From Bacillus thuringiensis (GTDB lineage Bacteria > Bacillota > Bacilli > Bacillales > Bacillaceae_G), in assembly GCF_014932895.1 (NCBI RefSeq), contig NZ_JACYOF010000012.1:262-64261 (forward strand): a DNA stretch of 64,000 nucleotides, written 5' to 3'. Each line of letters opens with the position of its first letter. The first letter of the stretch is position 1. The notes under the pieces were generated by a model. The model saw nothing but the letters and a program-made list of their open reading frames with translations, was not told the origin of the DNA and did no database searches. Shown one piece after another: positions 17,272 to 27,292 of the stretch. A program made the position numbers and the translations under genes.

Positions 17272-17563
17272 CACGGTACTTCCAAACCTTTTCATCTATC
17301 GTTACACCAGTGCTTGGACGATAATGGATTTTAATAGAAGTAATCACTTCCTCTGCTCCAGCATCGACGCATGCTTGTTGCGCACGTTTAACGACATCAA
17401 GAAGTACATCTAATTCTCCTTCCAGCGTTGTTTCCATTGCCCCTACTTCATAACGAACTCCCGATTGTTGTACAACTTCAATTGCTTTATCAACAACAGA
17501 ATATACATCTTTTGTTTTCGCTTGCGGTACTACTGAAAATGACATTGTAACTTGTTGTGACAT
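17243..17563 (-). CDS. Thiamine-binding YkoF/MTH1187-like small protein
   Basis: A 106-residue ferredoxin-like-fold protein of the thiamine-binding (MTH1187/YkoF) family: VTMSFSVVPQAKTKDVYSVVDKAIEVVQQSGVRYEVGAMETTLEGELD. Such proteins bind thiamine or HMP in the cytoplasm. It is the first gene after the TPP riboswitch, with AAGGGGGATTTTAGT before the ATG, and overlaps the permease gene. Confidence 0.85.
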   Translation of the reverse strand: MSQQVTMSFSVVPQAKTKDVYSVVDKAIEVVQQSGVRYEVGAMETTLEGELDVLLDVVKRAQQACVDAGAEEVITSIKIHYRPSTGVTIDEKVWKYRDEYAKPEAI

Positions 17564-17601
17564 ACTAAAATCCCCCTTATGAAATTAAATTTTAAAACAA
17601 G

Positions 17602-17762
17602 AAAAGGCTTTCCTACTGCGTAGGAAAGCCTTGTATGCAAGTTATTATAGAATAACATATGCTACATCACTTTAAGTAACTCCCTACGCTGGCATTATCC
17701 AGATCAGGTTGAGGGTCGATGTTTACTTACATCCTCTCAGCCAATTGGCTCCCCGGTCCTTA
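17602..17762 (-). ncRNA. TPP riboswitch controlling the ThiXYZ-type operon
   Basis: The THI box is clear on the minus strand: GGGGAGCC, GGCTGAGAGG, GACCCTCAACCTGATCTGG, and AATGCCAGCGTAGGGA (aptamer 17758-17680). A terminator follows at 17632-17603 (AAGGCTTTCCTACGC / GTAGGAAAGCCTT); its left arm repeats the CCTACGC complementary to the aptamer's 3' GCGTAGGG, giving the usual mutually exclusive fold. TPP binding should switch the operon off. Confidence 0.95.
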
Positions 17763-17833
17763 ATTCGTTTTCATTGTAGCATGATTTATTTTATTGAACA
17801 AACAAAATCATGCATAATCATTTCATTTAACAT

Positions 17834-19573
17834 TTAACTTTTAAATTCCCCAATTAACTCTTGTAACTCCTGTGAAAGCCAGCTTAAAGAAGTAGCTAAT
17901 TCGGCAATATCTTGTACAGACATTTCCTGTTCTTTCATACTTTCTTCAACATTACTGCTACTATTCGCATAAGTATTTGCGATAAGTGATAGTTCATTTA
18001 CAACACAAACAATATTTTGGCTATTTTGCAATATATCACTTGAATTGCTAGAAACAACTCTAACTTGATTTGTAACAGATTGTGCTGATTTCGAAATTTC
18101 CCCAAAGAAAGCACCACTACTTTGAACAAGTTTAATTCCAGATTCTACTTCTTTTAAAGTATTTTGCATTGAAACAACAGCTTCTTCCGTTCCAGCTTGT
18201 GTTTCCCCTATTAATTTTGCTATATCTTTTGCTGATGCTTCTGTCTGCTCTGCTAATTTACGCACTTCATCAGCGACAACGACAAATCCCTTTCCGGTTT
18301 CCTCAGCACGTGAAGCTTCAATAGAAGCATTTAGAGCTAGCGAATTAGTTTGATTTGAAATACCTGTAATTGCTGTTACAATATCACTAATTTCTTTTGA
18401 TCTTGTTTCCAAAGAATAAATGATAGAAGATAAATTTTGTACTGCATTTTGTATTATGTTCATTTGATTAATCGTCTGTTCAATAACACCATTTCCTTTT
18501 ACCGAATGATACTCCATACCTTCAGACTCTTTCGCCATTTGTTTTGCAGCATTCGTTATCTCTTCCATCTTATCTTCCATTTCATATACAATCCCTAAAT
18601 ACTTCGGTACTGAAGTTTCTTGTGACTGAGCGCCAGCTCTTAACTCAACCATAGAACTTACGATTTCTTGGACTGCTATGCTATTCTCTTTCGTACTCAC
18701 TGACAATTCTTGTGAAGATGAGGAAACCTGTTCTGCTGTCTGCTTCACTTTATCTATAATTCCTTTAAACTTCTCGATGGTAGTATTAAAATACGCATTA
18801 ATAATACCAATATCATCTGGTCTTTCCTCTAATTTAATACTTAAATCACCTTCACCGACTTTGCGCAATCCTTCACGTAAATCCCGCAATGGAGCAAGTG
18901 CGTTACGTACAATTAAGAATTGAATAACAGTTGCAATTAAAACAGAAATACAAATAAACATTAAACCTTGTATAATGAACTTTTCCCTTGTACTAGGAAC
19001 AATAGAGGCATCTACATCAGCTGCAACAAGTGCCACAATATTATCTTCTCCATCTTTAATTGGCTCTAATATCGTTACCCATGATCCTAATGCGTCTTCA
19101 TATACTTCTGTCATGTTTGCTTTTTTCGTGCTCATTACTTTATCATATGCTTTCATCCAGCGATCTGGTTGTTTATAATATTCTCCTGGCCTTACTTCAA
19201 CAACATTTGCTAAACCTGTAGACAAATCAATGATTTGTAGCTCACCTTTTTCATTTTTTTTCGCTCCAACAATATATGTTTGTCCAACACTATTCAATTC
19301 TTCCGTTGATTCATCCAATTTCTCTGTTAACTTCTCTCTCTTTTCTCTGTCTGCTGTTGGGTCTTTTGCAACATCTCTCAATATTTCTGCGTCTAATTTA
19401 TGTAATACCGTATCTCCTGTTTCAAAAGAATGCCTTTCAAATATAGACATCATACTATTTTGAAACATGTTAAAACTTAACGCTCCCATAGTACCAACAA
19501 GCGTCAAAATAACTAACACAGTTAACAATACATTTTTTTGAAGAAATGATAACTTGTGCCAATATCTTTTCAT
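17834..19573 (-). CDS. Methyl-accepting chemotaxis protein with periplasmic-type sensor
   Basis: A 579-residue chemoreceptor: TM1 about 13-35, extracellular Cache-like sensor about 36-195, TM2 about 200-222, HAMP about 222-275 ([22 protein letters not shown]), and an MA signalling domain with the hairpin tip [40 protein letters not shown]. The tip reads [16 protein letters not shown]-type instead of the commonest [16 protein letters not shown]. The ATG at 19573 suits the AAAGGTG ribosome binding site. A c-di-GMP-I riboswitch precedes it, linking receptor synthesis to the motile/sessile switch. Ligand unknown. Confidence 0.92.
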   Translation of the reverse strand: MKRYWHKLSFLQKNVLLTVLVILTLVGTMGALSFNMFQNSMMSIFERHSFETGDTVLHKLDAEILRDVAKDPTADREKREKLTEKLDESTEELNSVGQTYIVGAKKNEKGELQIIDLSTGLANVVEVRPGEYYKQPDRWMKAYDKVMSTKKANMTEVYEDALGSWVTILEPIKDGEDNIVALVAADVDASIVPSTREKFIIQGLMFICISVLIATVIQFLIVRNALAPLRDLREGLRKVGEGDLSIKLEERPDDIGIINAYFNTTIEKFKGIIDKVKQTAEQVSSSSQELSVSTKENSIAVQEIVSSMVELRAGAQSQETSVPKYLGIVYEMEDKMEEITNAAKQMAKESEGMEYHSVKGNGVIEQTINQMNIIQNAVQNLSSIIYSLETRSKEISDIVTAITGISNQTNSLALNASIEASRAEETGKGFVVVADEVRKLAEQTEASAKDIAKLIGETQAGTEEAVVSMQNTLKEVESGIKLVQSSGAFFGEISKSAQSVTNQVRVVSSNSSDILQNSQNIVCVVNELSLIANTYANSSSNVEESMKEQEMSVQDIAELATSLSWLSQELQELIGEFKS

Positions 19574-19668
19574 TAACATCACCTTTCTTAATTAACTTAA
19601 TATAAAGTAAAACTATTAAAATATAAACCTTAATAAGTGATAATCGTTCTCAATTGTTTACAAATAAA

Positions 19669-19699
19669 AAAAAGACCAATGAAAAGAGCATTGGTCAAG
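19669..19699 (-). terminator. Expression-platform terminator of the c-di-GMP riboswitch
   Basis: GACCAATGC, loop, GCATTGGTC equivalent (GACCAATGCTCTTTTCATTGGTC) followed by eight T on the minus strand, between the aptamer and the receptor gene. Confidence 0.85.
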
Positions 19700-19707
19700 A
19701 CCAACCC

Positions 19708-19800
19708 TATCCGTCCGGTAACTGGCTAGCGTAGCCTTTCGGCCTTAGCTCCTGTAGTTTTGCGTCCTCATGTTTCCATCAGTTTGCCTTTCTCGCTGAA
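19708..19800 (-). ncRNA. Cyclic di-GMP-I (GEMM) riboswitch upstream of the chemoreceptor
   Basis: Minus-strand signatures: GAAAGGCAAACTGATGGAAA, GAGGACGCAAA, ACTACAGGAGCTAAGGCCGAAA, and GGCTACGCTAGCCAGTTACCG. These match the GEMM-I core including the GNRA-like tetraloop (GAAA, P2) and its receptor. An intrinsic terminator follows, so c-di-GMP probably acts on transcription; the sign (on or off) cannot be read confidently. Confidence 0.9.
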
Positions 19801-20080
19801 CGAGTTGAACGATATGGGAGTTCTATGAGAATTTAATTATTCTCTTTCCAAGATTACAACATATAAATTAAAATGTCTACTTATTTAGAGATATAAATAT
19901 GAGATTTCAATCTATTATTTTTTCGAAATAATTTAACAAAATACATGAATGTTACTTTTTTTATGTTATATAATAAAAAACGTATGTAAATCAAAGATTC
20001 CTTCGGATATTGTATTAATTTTCTTTCAAATTAAACTATTCGAATATATCTTAACTTATGAATTTCGGAGGTAGTTTCTT
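19801..20080. other. Divergent promoter region between chemoreceptor leader and dcu gene
   Basis: A 280-bp AT-rich stretch. The right end carries the ribosome binding site CGGAGGTAGTTTCTT of the dicarboxylate carrier. I see no convincing CcpA, Fnr or other named operator. Confidence 0.4.
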
Positions 20081-21394
20081 ATGTTTTGGCTACAATTTCT
20101 TACCCTACTACTCTGTATTTTTATTGGCGCACGCCTAGGCGGAGTTGGTTTAGGGGTAATGGGTGGAGTAGGAATGGCAATACTCGTTTTTGTCTTCCAC
20201 TTACAACCTACAGCTCCCCCTATTGATGTAATGCTTATGATTTTAGCAGTAATTACAGCTGCTGGTGCTCTACAAGCTGCTGGTGGAATGGATTATCTTG
20301 TTCATCTGGCTGAGAAAGCACTACGAAAAAATCCAAAGCGCATTACATTTTTTGCGCCTATTGTTACTTATTTATTTACACTATGCGCAGGAACTGGTCA
20401 TGTTGCTTATTCTGTACTTCCTGTTATCGCAGAAGTTTCTCGTGAATCAGGAATTAGACCGGAACGCCCAATGTCAATTGCCGTAATCGCTTCTCAACAA
20501 GCAATTACAGCTAGTCCAATATCAGCTGCAACAGTTGCCCTTTTGGCAATGCTAGCTGACTATAAGATCACTTTATTAGATATTTTAAAAGTAAGTATCC
20601 CTTCTACTTTCATCGCTTGTATGGTAGCTGCATTCGTTGCTAGCAAAATGGGGAAAGAATTAAATGAAGACCCTGAATACTTAAAACGATTAAAAGAAGG
20701 AATGATTCCTAAGCTTGAAGAGAAAAAAGAATTTGTAGGTATAAAAGGCGCTAAATTATCAGTTATCCTTTTCCTAGTAGGAACTTTCCTTGTCGTACTT
20801 CTTGGTTCATTTGAAGCACTTCGCCCAGGATGGATGGTTGACGGGAAGTTAGTTCGTCTTTCCATGCCAAACACAATTGAAATGGTTATGTTAACTATCG
20901 CAGCTCTTATTATTATTTTCTGTAAACCAAATGTAGAAAGCATCGTGTCTGGTAACGTCTTTAAAGCGGGGGCGACAGCAGTTGTTGCTATTTTCGGTAT
21001 CGCTTGGATGGGAGATACTTTCTTTAACGGAAACTTAAATATGATTCAAGGATCAATTCAGCACCTAGTAACAAGTGCACCATGGCTATTTGCCATCGCA
21101 TTATTCATTCTATCTATTTTACTATATAGCCAAGCCGCAACAGTACGTGCTTTAATGCCTCTTGGATTATCACTCGGTATTCCACCAGCACTACTGATTG
21201 CGATGTTCCCTGCAGTAAACGGATATTTCTTCATTCCAAACTATGGAACAATCGTTGCTGCCATTAACTTTGACCGTACTGGTACAACTGGCATTGGTAA
21301 ATATGTTTTAAATCATAGCTTTATGATTCCAGGCCTAATCGCAACCTTTACCTCGATCGGCATTGGAATGCTCCTAATTTCAATTATATTTTAA
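20081..21394 (+). CDS. Anaerobic C4-dicarboxylate transporter (DcuA/DcuB family)
   Basis: A 437-residue, 10-12-helix membrane protein of the Dcu family: [21 protein letters not shown] at the N-terminus, [57 protein letters not shown], and [31 protein letters not shown] near the C-terminus. It should exchange fumarate, malate or aspartate for succinate during anaerobic growth. DcuA versus DcuB cannot be told from sequence alone. Monocistronic. Confidence 0.92.
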   Translation: [437 protein letters not shown]

Positions 21395-21397
21395 ATA

Positions 21398-21437
21398 AAA
21401 AGCACAAACCTATAATTTAAAAGGGTTTGTGCTTTTT
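21398..21437 (+). terminator. Terminator of the dcu gene
   Basis: AAAAGCACAAACC and GGGTTTGTGCTTTTTT hairpin immediately after the stop. Confidence 0.85.
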
Positions 21438-21456
21438 TAATCAAACGTTTGTTTAA
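21438..21456. promoter_or_regulatory. Third copy of the 19-bp palindromic motif
   Basis: TAATCAAACGTTTGTTTAA, identical to the copies at 8911 and 8956, here between the ends of two convergent genes, so not in a promoter. Confidence 0.45.
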
Positions 21457-21462
21457 ATTTTT

Positions 21463-22671
21463 TCAATCAATAACTTCTACAACGTACCCTTTCTTTTTTA
21501 AACCACTCAATATTTCTTCAATATGATTTCTATCTTTCGTTTCCAATGATAAGTGCAATTGCGCATATCCTGGAAATACCTTTGTACCAATCCGTTCTAA
21601 ATGTATATTTAATACATTCGCTTCAAAACTTGTTAAAATCTCGAGTAAATGTTGCAAATATCCTGGCTTATCTTTAATCATTGTCGCAATGTGAATGAAG
21701 CGTCCTGCTTCAACCATTCCATGCTCAATAATACGAGAAATAAAGTTTACATCGACATTTCCACCACTTAGTACGGATACAACCTTTTTTTCCCTTATTG
21801 GGATTTTATGATAAAGCAAAGAAGCTAATGAGCTCGCACCCGATCCTTCGACCAACAATTTATTACGTTCAAGAAGCATTAACATTGTTCGTGCGATTTC
21901 CATTTCATCTACACAAAACACATCGTCCACATAACGTTGTACAAGTTCAAAAGTTAAATTACCTGGCCTTTTAACCGCGATTCCGTCCGCCATAGTTGGT
22001 GCTGACTCTACTGTTATTACCTTCTTTTCCTCAAGTGATTGTTTCATTCCCGGACAAGCAAGTGTCTGCACACCGTATATTTTTACTGATGGCTTTTGTT
22101 CTTTAATTGCCATCGCAACCCCCGCAATTAATCCCCCACCTCCAATAGGACAAATAACAGCCTCTACATCTTCCAGCTGTTGTAATATTTCCAGACCAAC
22201 TGTACCTTGACCAGCAATTACTGCTTCATCATCAAATGGATGTACAAATTTCGCTCCTGTCTTCTCTTTTAAATCTAGTGCATAAGCTAATGCATCATCA
22301 AATACATCACCTTGTAATTCTACATGAGCACCATACCTTTTTGTTGCAAGTACCTTACTTAACGGAGCACCTTTTGGCATCACAATCGTACAAGGAATAC
22401 TAAGCATATTACTAGAATAAGCAACCCCTTGCGCATGATTTCCAGCAGATGCCGCAACAACACCATTTTCTAGATCGCCTTTCTCAAGAGAAACCATTTT
22501 ATTATAAGAACCACGTACTTTAAAAGAGCCTGTCTTTTGTAAATTCTCAAGCTTTAAATACACTTCATTCTGTGATAACTCACTAAATGTACTTGAATAA
22601 TCTAATGGTGTCATATGTACAATGCCCTTCATTTTCTCATAAGCAGCTATAATATCCTGAAATACAATCAT
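21463..22671 (-). CDS. ilvA: Threonine ammonia-lyase (threonine dehydratase) with ACT domain
   Basis: A 402-residue PLP enzyme deaminating threonine to 2-oxobutanoate, the first step to isoleucine. PLP lysine is K51 in TGSFKVRGSYNK; the phosphate-binding loop is PIGGGGLIAG. A C-terminal ACT domain begins about residue 325 (FIHIATMIKDKPGYLQHLLEIL). The short form with a single ACT domain differs from the about 500-residue enterobacterial IlvA. The ATG at 22671 follows CGGAGGCGAAGGC; the longer frame lacks support. A hairpin separates it from thiE upstream. Confidence 0.92.
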   Translation of the reverse strand: MIVFQDIIAAYEKMKGIVHMTPLDYSSTFSELSQNEVYLKLENLQKTGSFKVRGSYNKMVSLEKGDLENGVVAASAGNHAQGVAYSSNMLSIPCTIVMPKGAPLSKVLATKRYGAHVELQGDVFDDALAYALDLKEKTGAKFVHPFDDEAVIAGQGTVGLEILQQLEDVEAVICPIGGGGLIAGVAMAIKEQKPSVKIYGVQTLACPGMKQSLEEKKVITVESAPTMADGIAVKRPGNLTFELVQRYVDDVFCVDEMEIARTMLMLLERNKLLVEGSGASSLASLLYHKIPIREKKVVSVLSGGNVDVNFISRIIEHGMVEAGRFIHIATMIKDKPGYLQHLLEILTSFEANVLNIHLERIGTKVFPGYAQLHLSLETKDRNHIEEILSGLKKKGYVVEVID

Positions 22672-22739
22672 GCCTTCGCCTCCGAAACAGTATATGTTTA
22701 TACATACTAGTTTAAGCGGCATATTTTGTTTTATACGAC

Positions 22740-22777
22740 AAAAGACCACGCAGTATTTTCATACTACATGGTCTTTT
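22740..22777 (-). terminator. Terminator after thiE
   Basis: AAAAGACCA ... TGGTCTTTT hairpin with an inner AGTA/TACT pairing, directly at the thiE stop. Confidence 0.65.
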
Positions 22778-22779
22778 AT

Positions 22780-23439
22780 CTACAAACACTTATTTACTTC
22801 CTCAGCTAATCGCTTCGTACTTTCATACGCAGATTCTGCTAAGCTAATTGCAGAAATAACCGAAACTCCATCCGCACCCGCTTCTATAACGGAAGCAGTA
22901 TTTTCAATCGTAATCCCACCAATACCAACGATTGGTATCGTAATTCCTTGTTCTCTAAAATGAGCTAAACCTTTCGTTCCTTGAACGGCTTTCGTATCTT
23001 TTTTCGTACTCGTTGGGAAAATAGGTCCAACGCCTAAATAATCTGCACCGTTTTTAATCGCAAAACGCGCTTCTTCGATTGTATGGGCAGATACACCGAT
23101 AATTTTATCTCCCATCTTTTCACGGACAGATGTAATTCCCTCATCATCTTGTCCGACGTGAACACCATCTGCATCTAATTCAATGGCTAGTTCAACATCG
23201 TCATTTACAATAAACGGTACATTATACTCCCTGCAGAGCGCTTGCACTTCTTTTGCAAACTGTAGACGCTTCTCTCCGATTAAAGCCCCTTTTCCCTTTT
23301 CACGAAATTGAAAAAGCGACACCCCACCATCTAAAGCCTCTTTCAATACAGCTAATGGATCCTTCGTGCAGTTAGTACTTCCCATAATAAAATACACTTG
23401 TAATAACTTTGACATTTTATCTGTTTCAATGTGTGCCAT
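22780..23439 (-). CDS. thiE: Thiamine-phosphate synthase
   Basis: Condenses HMP-PP with thiazole phosphate to give thiamine phosphate. A 219-residue TIM-barrel enzyme with [32 protein letters not shown] and the phosphate-binding loops [11 protein letters not shown] and GIGGI. The ATG at 23439 is 8 nt from GAGGGAG. Second gene of the thiM-thiE operon, 15 bp after thiM, under a TPP riboswitch. Confidence 0.95.
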   Translation of the reverse strand: MAHIETDKMSKLLQVYFIMGSTNCTKDPLAVLKEALDGGVSLFQFREKGKGALIGEKRLQFAKEVQALCREYNVPFIVNDDVELAIELDADGVHVGQDDEGITSVREKMGDKIIGVSAHTIEEARFAIKNGADYLGVGPIFPTSTKKDTKAVQGTKGLAHFREQGITIPIVGIGGITIENTASVIEAGADGVSVISAISLAESAYESTKRLAEEVNKCL

Positions 23440-23454
23440 TTCTTTCACTCCCTC

Positions 23455-24264
23455 TTACCCTAACTCTTCAATCTTTCCATACTTCTCAATATCACCCGAA
23501 GTGGTACTTGCTAACTGATTTAAAAATTCAATTTGGAAGCTACCAGGGCCTTTTTCTACTGTTTTAGCCGCTGCTAGTTCCGCAGCTACACCATAAAATG
23601 TTAATGCGGCCACCGCTGCCTTTACATAATCTTTTTCCACTGCTACAAATGCTCCCATTACAGAAGTTAGTAAACAACCCGTTCCCGTAACCTTCGTTAA
23701 AATGGGATGACCATTTCGAATAAGAATCGTTTTCTCTCCATCTGTAACAACATCTTCTTTTCCAGTAATCACCGCAACTGTATTCAATTCTTCTGCAGCC
23801 TGTTTTGCAATACTTACAACATTACCATTTCCAGTACCAGCGTCTACCCCTTTAATTTCCCATCTCTCATTAATAACGTTAGCTATTTCAGCTGCATTTC
23901 CACGAATTATCGCTAAGTCTATTTCAGCTGGAATATGTCTTGCAACTTCTGTTCGGTAAGAGGTTGCTCCTGCGCCAACTGGATCAAACAATACTGGTAC
24001 ATTGTTCGTATTTGCTGATTTACCAGCAAGTAACATCGCTTCTACTTCTTCAGGACGAAGTGTTCCCATATTTAATACTAACGCTCCAGCAATGCTAGCC
24101 ATTTCTGCTACTTCTTCTTTTGCATACGCCATTACAGGTGATGCTCCTAATGCTAACAGACCGTTCGCTGTAAAATTTGTTACAACAACATTTGTAATAT
24201 TATGAACGAGCGGATTAGATTCTCTCACCAAATCCACTACTTTACTAATTTCTTTCATATTCAT
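23455..24264 (-). CDS. thiM: Hydroxyethylthiazole kinase
   Basis: Phosphorylates 4-methyl-5-hydroxyethylthiazole for thiamine salvage. A 269-residue ribokinase-like enzyme with [40 protein letters not shown] and the anion-hole/catalytic region [13 protein letters not shown] (catalytic Cys region). The ATG at 24264 (MNMKEIS) fits the AGGAG spacing better than the ATG at 24273. First gene after the TPP riboswitch and coupled to thiE. Confidence 0.95.
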   Translation of the reverse strand: MNMKEISKVVDLVRESNPLVHNITNVVVTNFTANGLLALGASPVMAYAKEEVAEMASIAGALVLNMGTLRPEEVEAMLLAGKSANTNNVPVLFDPVGAGATSYRTEVARHIPAEIDLAIIRGNAAEIANVINERWEIKGVDAGTGNGNVVSIAKQAAEELNTVAVITGKEDVVTDGEKTILIRNGHPILTKVTGTGCLLTSVMGAFVAVEKDYVKAAVAALTFYGVAAELAAAKTVEKGPGSFQIEFLNQLASTTSGDIEKYGKIEELG

Positions 24265-24298
24265 CCTTTTCATCTCCTAACTATGATGGGAGATACAC

Positions 24299-24435
24299 AA
24301 AAAGACACTTTGCGTATGCAAAGTGCCTGAACATGTGCTTTTACACTCTCCCTACGCTGGCATTATCCAACAGGTTCAAATGGTCAATGACGGATTAATA
24401 GTCATACTCTCAGTTCGCATCCACAAACTCCCATG
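24299..24435 (-). ncRNA. TPP riboswitch controlling thiM-thiE
   Basis: Minus-strand THI box: GGGAGTTTGTGGATGCGAAC, CTGAGAGTATGACTA, ACCATTTGAACCTGTTGGA, and AATGCCAGCGTAGGGA (aptamer about 24432-24348). A terminator lies at 24329-24300 (GGCACTTTGCATACGCAAAGTGTC, then T-run). The second TPP switch in this window. Confidence 0.95.
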
Positions 24436-24504
24436 TGTTTATGATTCATCTACTTCAAAGTCTACTCTTATTCTAATAAAATAACAAGTTCTTTACTTTT
24501 CCAT

Positions 24505-24544
24505 AAAAAAAGAGTGATAGGAACTTAACCCTATCACTCTTTTA
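24505..24544 (-). terminator. Terminator of the siderophore transporter operon
   Basis: AAAAGAGTGATAGGG, loop, CCTATCACTCTTTTT hairpin on the minus strand. Confidence 0.88.
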
Positions 24545-24549
24545 AATTA

Positions 24550-25494
24550 TTATTTTAGACCTTTTGATACTTCTTTAACCATTTCTGATACAGACTCAAG
24601 TCCGCCACCAGATAGGTACCAGTAGTTTGCATCAAGGTAAACTACATTACCGTTTTTCGCAGCGTTTGTTTTGCTAACGATTTCGTTTTCAACAACTTGT
24701 TTTGCAGAAGATTTACCGCCAACAACAGCCCCTCTATCTACTACAAAGATGTAATCTGGGTTTTTCTCAAGAATATATTCGAATGAAACTTTATTACCAT
24801 GTGTATCTGCTTTAAGTTCTGTGTCAACAGGTTTTACACCAAATACATCATGAATAATACCGAAGCGAGATTGTGGACCGTATGCACTTACTTGACCATC
24901 ATTCGCAAGAAGGATTAAACCTTTTTTATCGCTTTTCGTAGCTTTCTCATTTAGTGCTTTAACATCTTTTTCAACTGCTGCAATTTCTTTTTTCGCTGCA
25001 TCTTCTTTACCGAAGATTTTTGCTAACATTTCTGTGTTTTCTTTAAATGATTTCATGTAATCTTTTGTGTCTTGTTCTACGTAAATTGTTGGAGCGATTT
25101 TTTCAAATTCCTTATATGAATCAGCTTGACGACCAGAAATAATGATTAATTCTGGATTCATTTCATTAATCTTTTCAAAGTCTGGTTCTTTTAAACCACC
25201 GACATTTGTATACTTTTTATCTGCGTATTTAGAAAGGTACTTAGGAACACTTTTTTGTGGCACACCGGCTACTTCCACACCCAATTTATCTAACGTATCT
25301 AATGAACCGAAGTCAAATACTACTACGTTTTTCGGGTTTGTTTTAACTTTCGTTTCACCTAATTTATGCTTAATTGTAATTTCTTTTGTCTTACTTTCAC
25401 TAGCTTCTGTTTTTTTGTCAGAACCATTATTGCTACACGCTACAGCGACGATAGCAAGCATGAAAGTTAATAGTAGCATCGCTAATTTCTTCAC
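24550..25494 (-). CDS. Siderophore-binding lipoprotein (YclQ/FatB-type)
   Basis: A 314-residue lipoprotein (lipobox VAVAC about residue 19-20) with a type III periplasmic-binding fold: NVVVFDFGSLDTLDKLGVEVAGVP, NPELIIISGRQADSYKEFEKIAPTIYV, and a single helix backbone followed by GLILLANDGQVSAYGPQSRFGIIHDVFGVKP. It captures a ferric siderophore; similarity to YclQ/FatB suggests petrobactin or a related catecholate/hydroxycarboxylate, from memory and not proven. I prefer the GTG at 25494 because GAGGTGATCGAA precedes it. Last gene of the operon. Confidence 0.88.
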   Translation of the reverse strand: MKKLAMLLLTFMLAIVAVACSNNGSDKKTEASESKTKEITIKHKLGETKVKTNPKNVVVFDFGSLDTLDKLGVEVAGVPQKSVPKYLSKYADKKYTNVGGLKEPDFEKINEMNPELIIISGRQADSYKEFEKIAPTIYVEQDTKDYMKSFKENTEMLAKIFGKEDAAKKEIAAVEKDVKALNEKATKSDKKGLILLANDGQVSAYGPQSRFGIIHDVFGVKPVDTELKADTHGNKVSFEYILEKNPDYIFVVDRGAVVGGKSSAKQVVENEIVSKTNAAKNGNVVYLDANYWYLSGGGLESVSEMVKEVSKGLK

Positions 25495-25568
25495 TTCGAT
25501 CACCTCAATAAAATTTTTAAAATTATTTAAATCAATAGTGCATTTACACTATCAAAAATAACTCCCTC

Positions 25569-26327
25569 TTATGAAAAGTAAATACAAATGTTATTTCCAG
25601 ATATCTCTTCTATATGGATGTCCATATCATAAATATCTTTTAAAACAGCTTTATCAATAATTTCATTTGTTGGACCTTCTTTCATGACCTTTCCGTCCTT
25701 TAAAGCGACAATACGGTCTGAATAACAAGAAGCAAAATTTATATCATGAATTACGATAATAACCGTTTTTCCAAGTTCCTCAACAAGGCGTCTCAGCACT
25801 TTCATAATTTGTACAGAGTGCTTCATATCCAAGTTGTTAAGTGGTTCATCTAACAAAATGTACTCCGTATTTTGAGCAATTACCATTGCGATATAAGCTC
25901 TTTGCCTCTGTCCACCACTTAGTTGATCTAAGTATTTATGCTCTATATCCTCTAGCTCCATATAGCGGATAGCTTCTTCAATGTGTTGCCAATCTTCTGG
26001 CGTTAAATTACCTTGTGAGTAAGGAAATCTACCGAAGCTAACTAACTCTCGAATAGTAAGTCTTAAATTTATATGATTCGTTTGCTTTAAAATAGAGATT
26101 TTTTTAGCAAGATCATTACTATTCCACTCACCAATTTCTTTATCTTCGATATAAATTTCACCAGCATCTTTTTTTAGCAGCCTACTGATCATAGAAAGAA
26201 CTGTACTTTTACCAGCGCCATTCGGCCCAATAAAAGATGTGATCTTTCCTTTTGCAATTTTAATAGAAACATCTTCAACAACATTTTTATTGCCATATTG
26301 CTTTGATATATTTCTTACTTCTACCAT
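25569..26327 (-). CDS. Siderophore ABC transporter ATPase (YclP-like)
   Basis: A 252-residue FepC-type ATPase: Walker A GPNGAGKST, Q-loop ILKQTNHINLRLTIRELVSFGRFPYSQ, signature LSGGQRQRAYIAMVIAQ, Walker B YILLDEPLNNLD, switch IVIHDINFAS. It powers ferric-siderophore uptake with the two permease subunits encoded upstream; overlaps the second permease gene by 7 bp. Start preceded by AAAGGAGAGCAAGTC. Confidence 0.92.
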   Translation of the reverse strand: MVEVRNISKQYGNKNVVEDVSIKIAKGKITSFIGPNGAGKSTVLSMISRLLKKDAGEIYIEDKEIGEWNSNDLAKKISILKQTNHINLRLTIRELVSFGRFPYSQGNLTPEDWQHIEEAIRYMELEDIEHKYLDQLSGGQRQRAYIAMVIAQNTEYILLDEPLNNLDMKHSVQIMKVLRRLVEELGKTVIIVIHDINFASCYSDRIVALKDGKVMKEGPTNEIIDKAVLKDIYDMDIHIEEISGNNICIYFS

Positions 26328-27292
26328 GACTTGCTCTCCTTTAATAGAAGATAAATGAAGTACACACCACCGACGAAGTTAACAATGACACTTAAAGTTG
26401 TATTAAATTCAAACACTCTCTCAACAATCAATTGTCCACCTACTAAGGCAATGATACTAATAAAAATAGAACCTATAATTAAATATTTGTGCTTATATGT
26501 ATACAAGAACTCACGCGCAACATTGACTACCAGTAATCCTAAAAACGTAATTGGTCCTACTAAGGCCGTAGAAATAGAAACTAAAATTGCGATTACAATT
26601 AAAAGTTTTTTTACGACTTTATCATAATCTACGCCTAGGTTAATTGCCTCTTCTCTTCCGAGTGATAATACATCTAGCAATTTCAATTCTTTATATACGT
26701 AGGCAATAACTAATACAATCCCGATAATAGACACTGTAAGTAACTCTGTTTTTACGTTATTGACACTTGCAAACATCTTTCCTTGTACAATTTGAAACTC
26801 ATTTGGATCAATAAGTACTTGCATAAAGGACGATAAGCTTTGAAAGAATGTCCCAAATATTAATCCGATTAAGAGTAAGAAATATATATTACTTCCTTCT
26901 CTTTTAAATAGAAATTTATAGAGAAATAGTGAAAAAATCACCATTACACTTACTGATATAAGAAAGTTTATATTTGTATTCATCATTACAAAATGTTGCG
27001 ATCCGAATACAAATACAACAACAGTTTGTACAAACATGTAGAGCGAATCTAAACCGATCACACTTGGTGTTAAAATTCGGTTATTACTAACTGTTTGGAA
27101 AATCATAGACGAAAATGCAATTGCTCCGCCCGTTATTACCATCGCTAGCACTTTTTTTGCTCTTCGTGGTAACGCGTACTCTAATGTGTTCATATTTAAA
27201 TTAATGAACAAAAAGATTCCAACGGCTACTACAGCTAAAACGGCAAGGATTGCCAACATTAATTTATAATTCTTCGGTTTTCTATGCTGCAT
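26321..27292 (-). CDS. Siderophore ABC transporter permease (YclO-like)
   Basis: A FecCD-type permease of about 323 residues with nine or ten membrane helices, including SVIGLDSLYMFVQTVV and GPITFLGLLVVNVAREFL (the conserved GPI-FLGL loop that contacts the ATPase). ATG at 27292 (MQHRKPKN) is preferred by spacing from GAGGAG; an ATG six bases earlier is too close. Overlaps both neighbours by a few bases, so it is translated in step with them. Confidence 0.9.
   Translation of the reverse strand: MQHRKPKNYKLMLAILAVLAVVAVGIFLFINLNMNTLEYALPRRAKKVLAMVITGGAIAFSSMIFQTVSNNRILTPSVIGLDSLYMFVQTVVVFVFGSQHFVMMNTNINFLISVSVMVIFSLFLYKFLFKREGSNIYFLLLIGLIFGTFFQSLSSFMQVLIDPNEFQIVQGKMFASVNNVKTELLTVSIIGIVLVIAYVYKELKLLDVLSLGREEAINLGVDYDKVVKKLLIVIAILVSISTALVGPITFLGLLVVNVAREFLYTYKHKYLIIGSIFISIIALVGGQLIVERVFEFNTTLSVIVNFVGGVYFIYLLLKESKSW

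Noticed and set aside
14757-17563. Nitrate/taurine/sulfonate transporter
   Set aside because: The subunits look like this family, but the TPP riboswitch, thiamine-binding gene and WFPNTNHTG motif point to a thiamine precursor.
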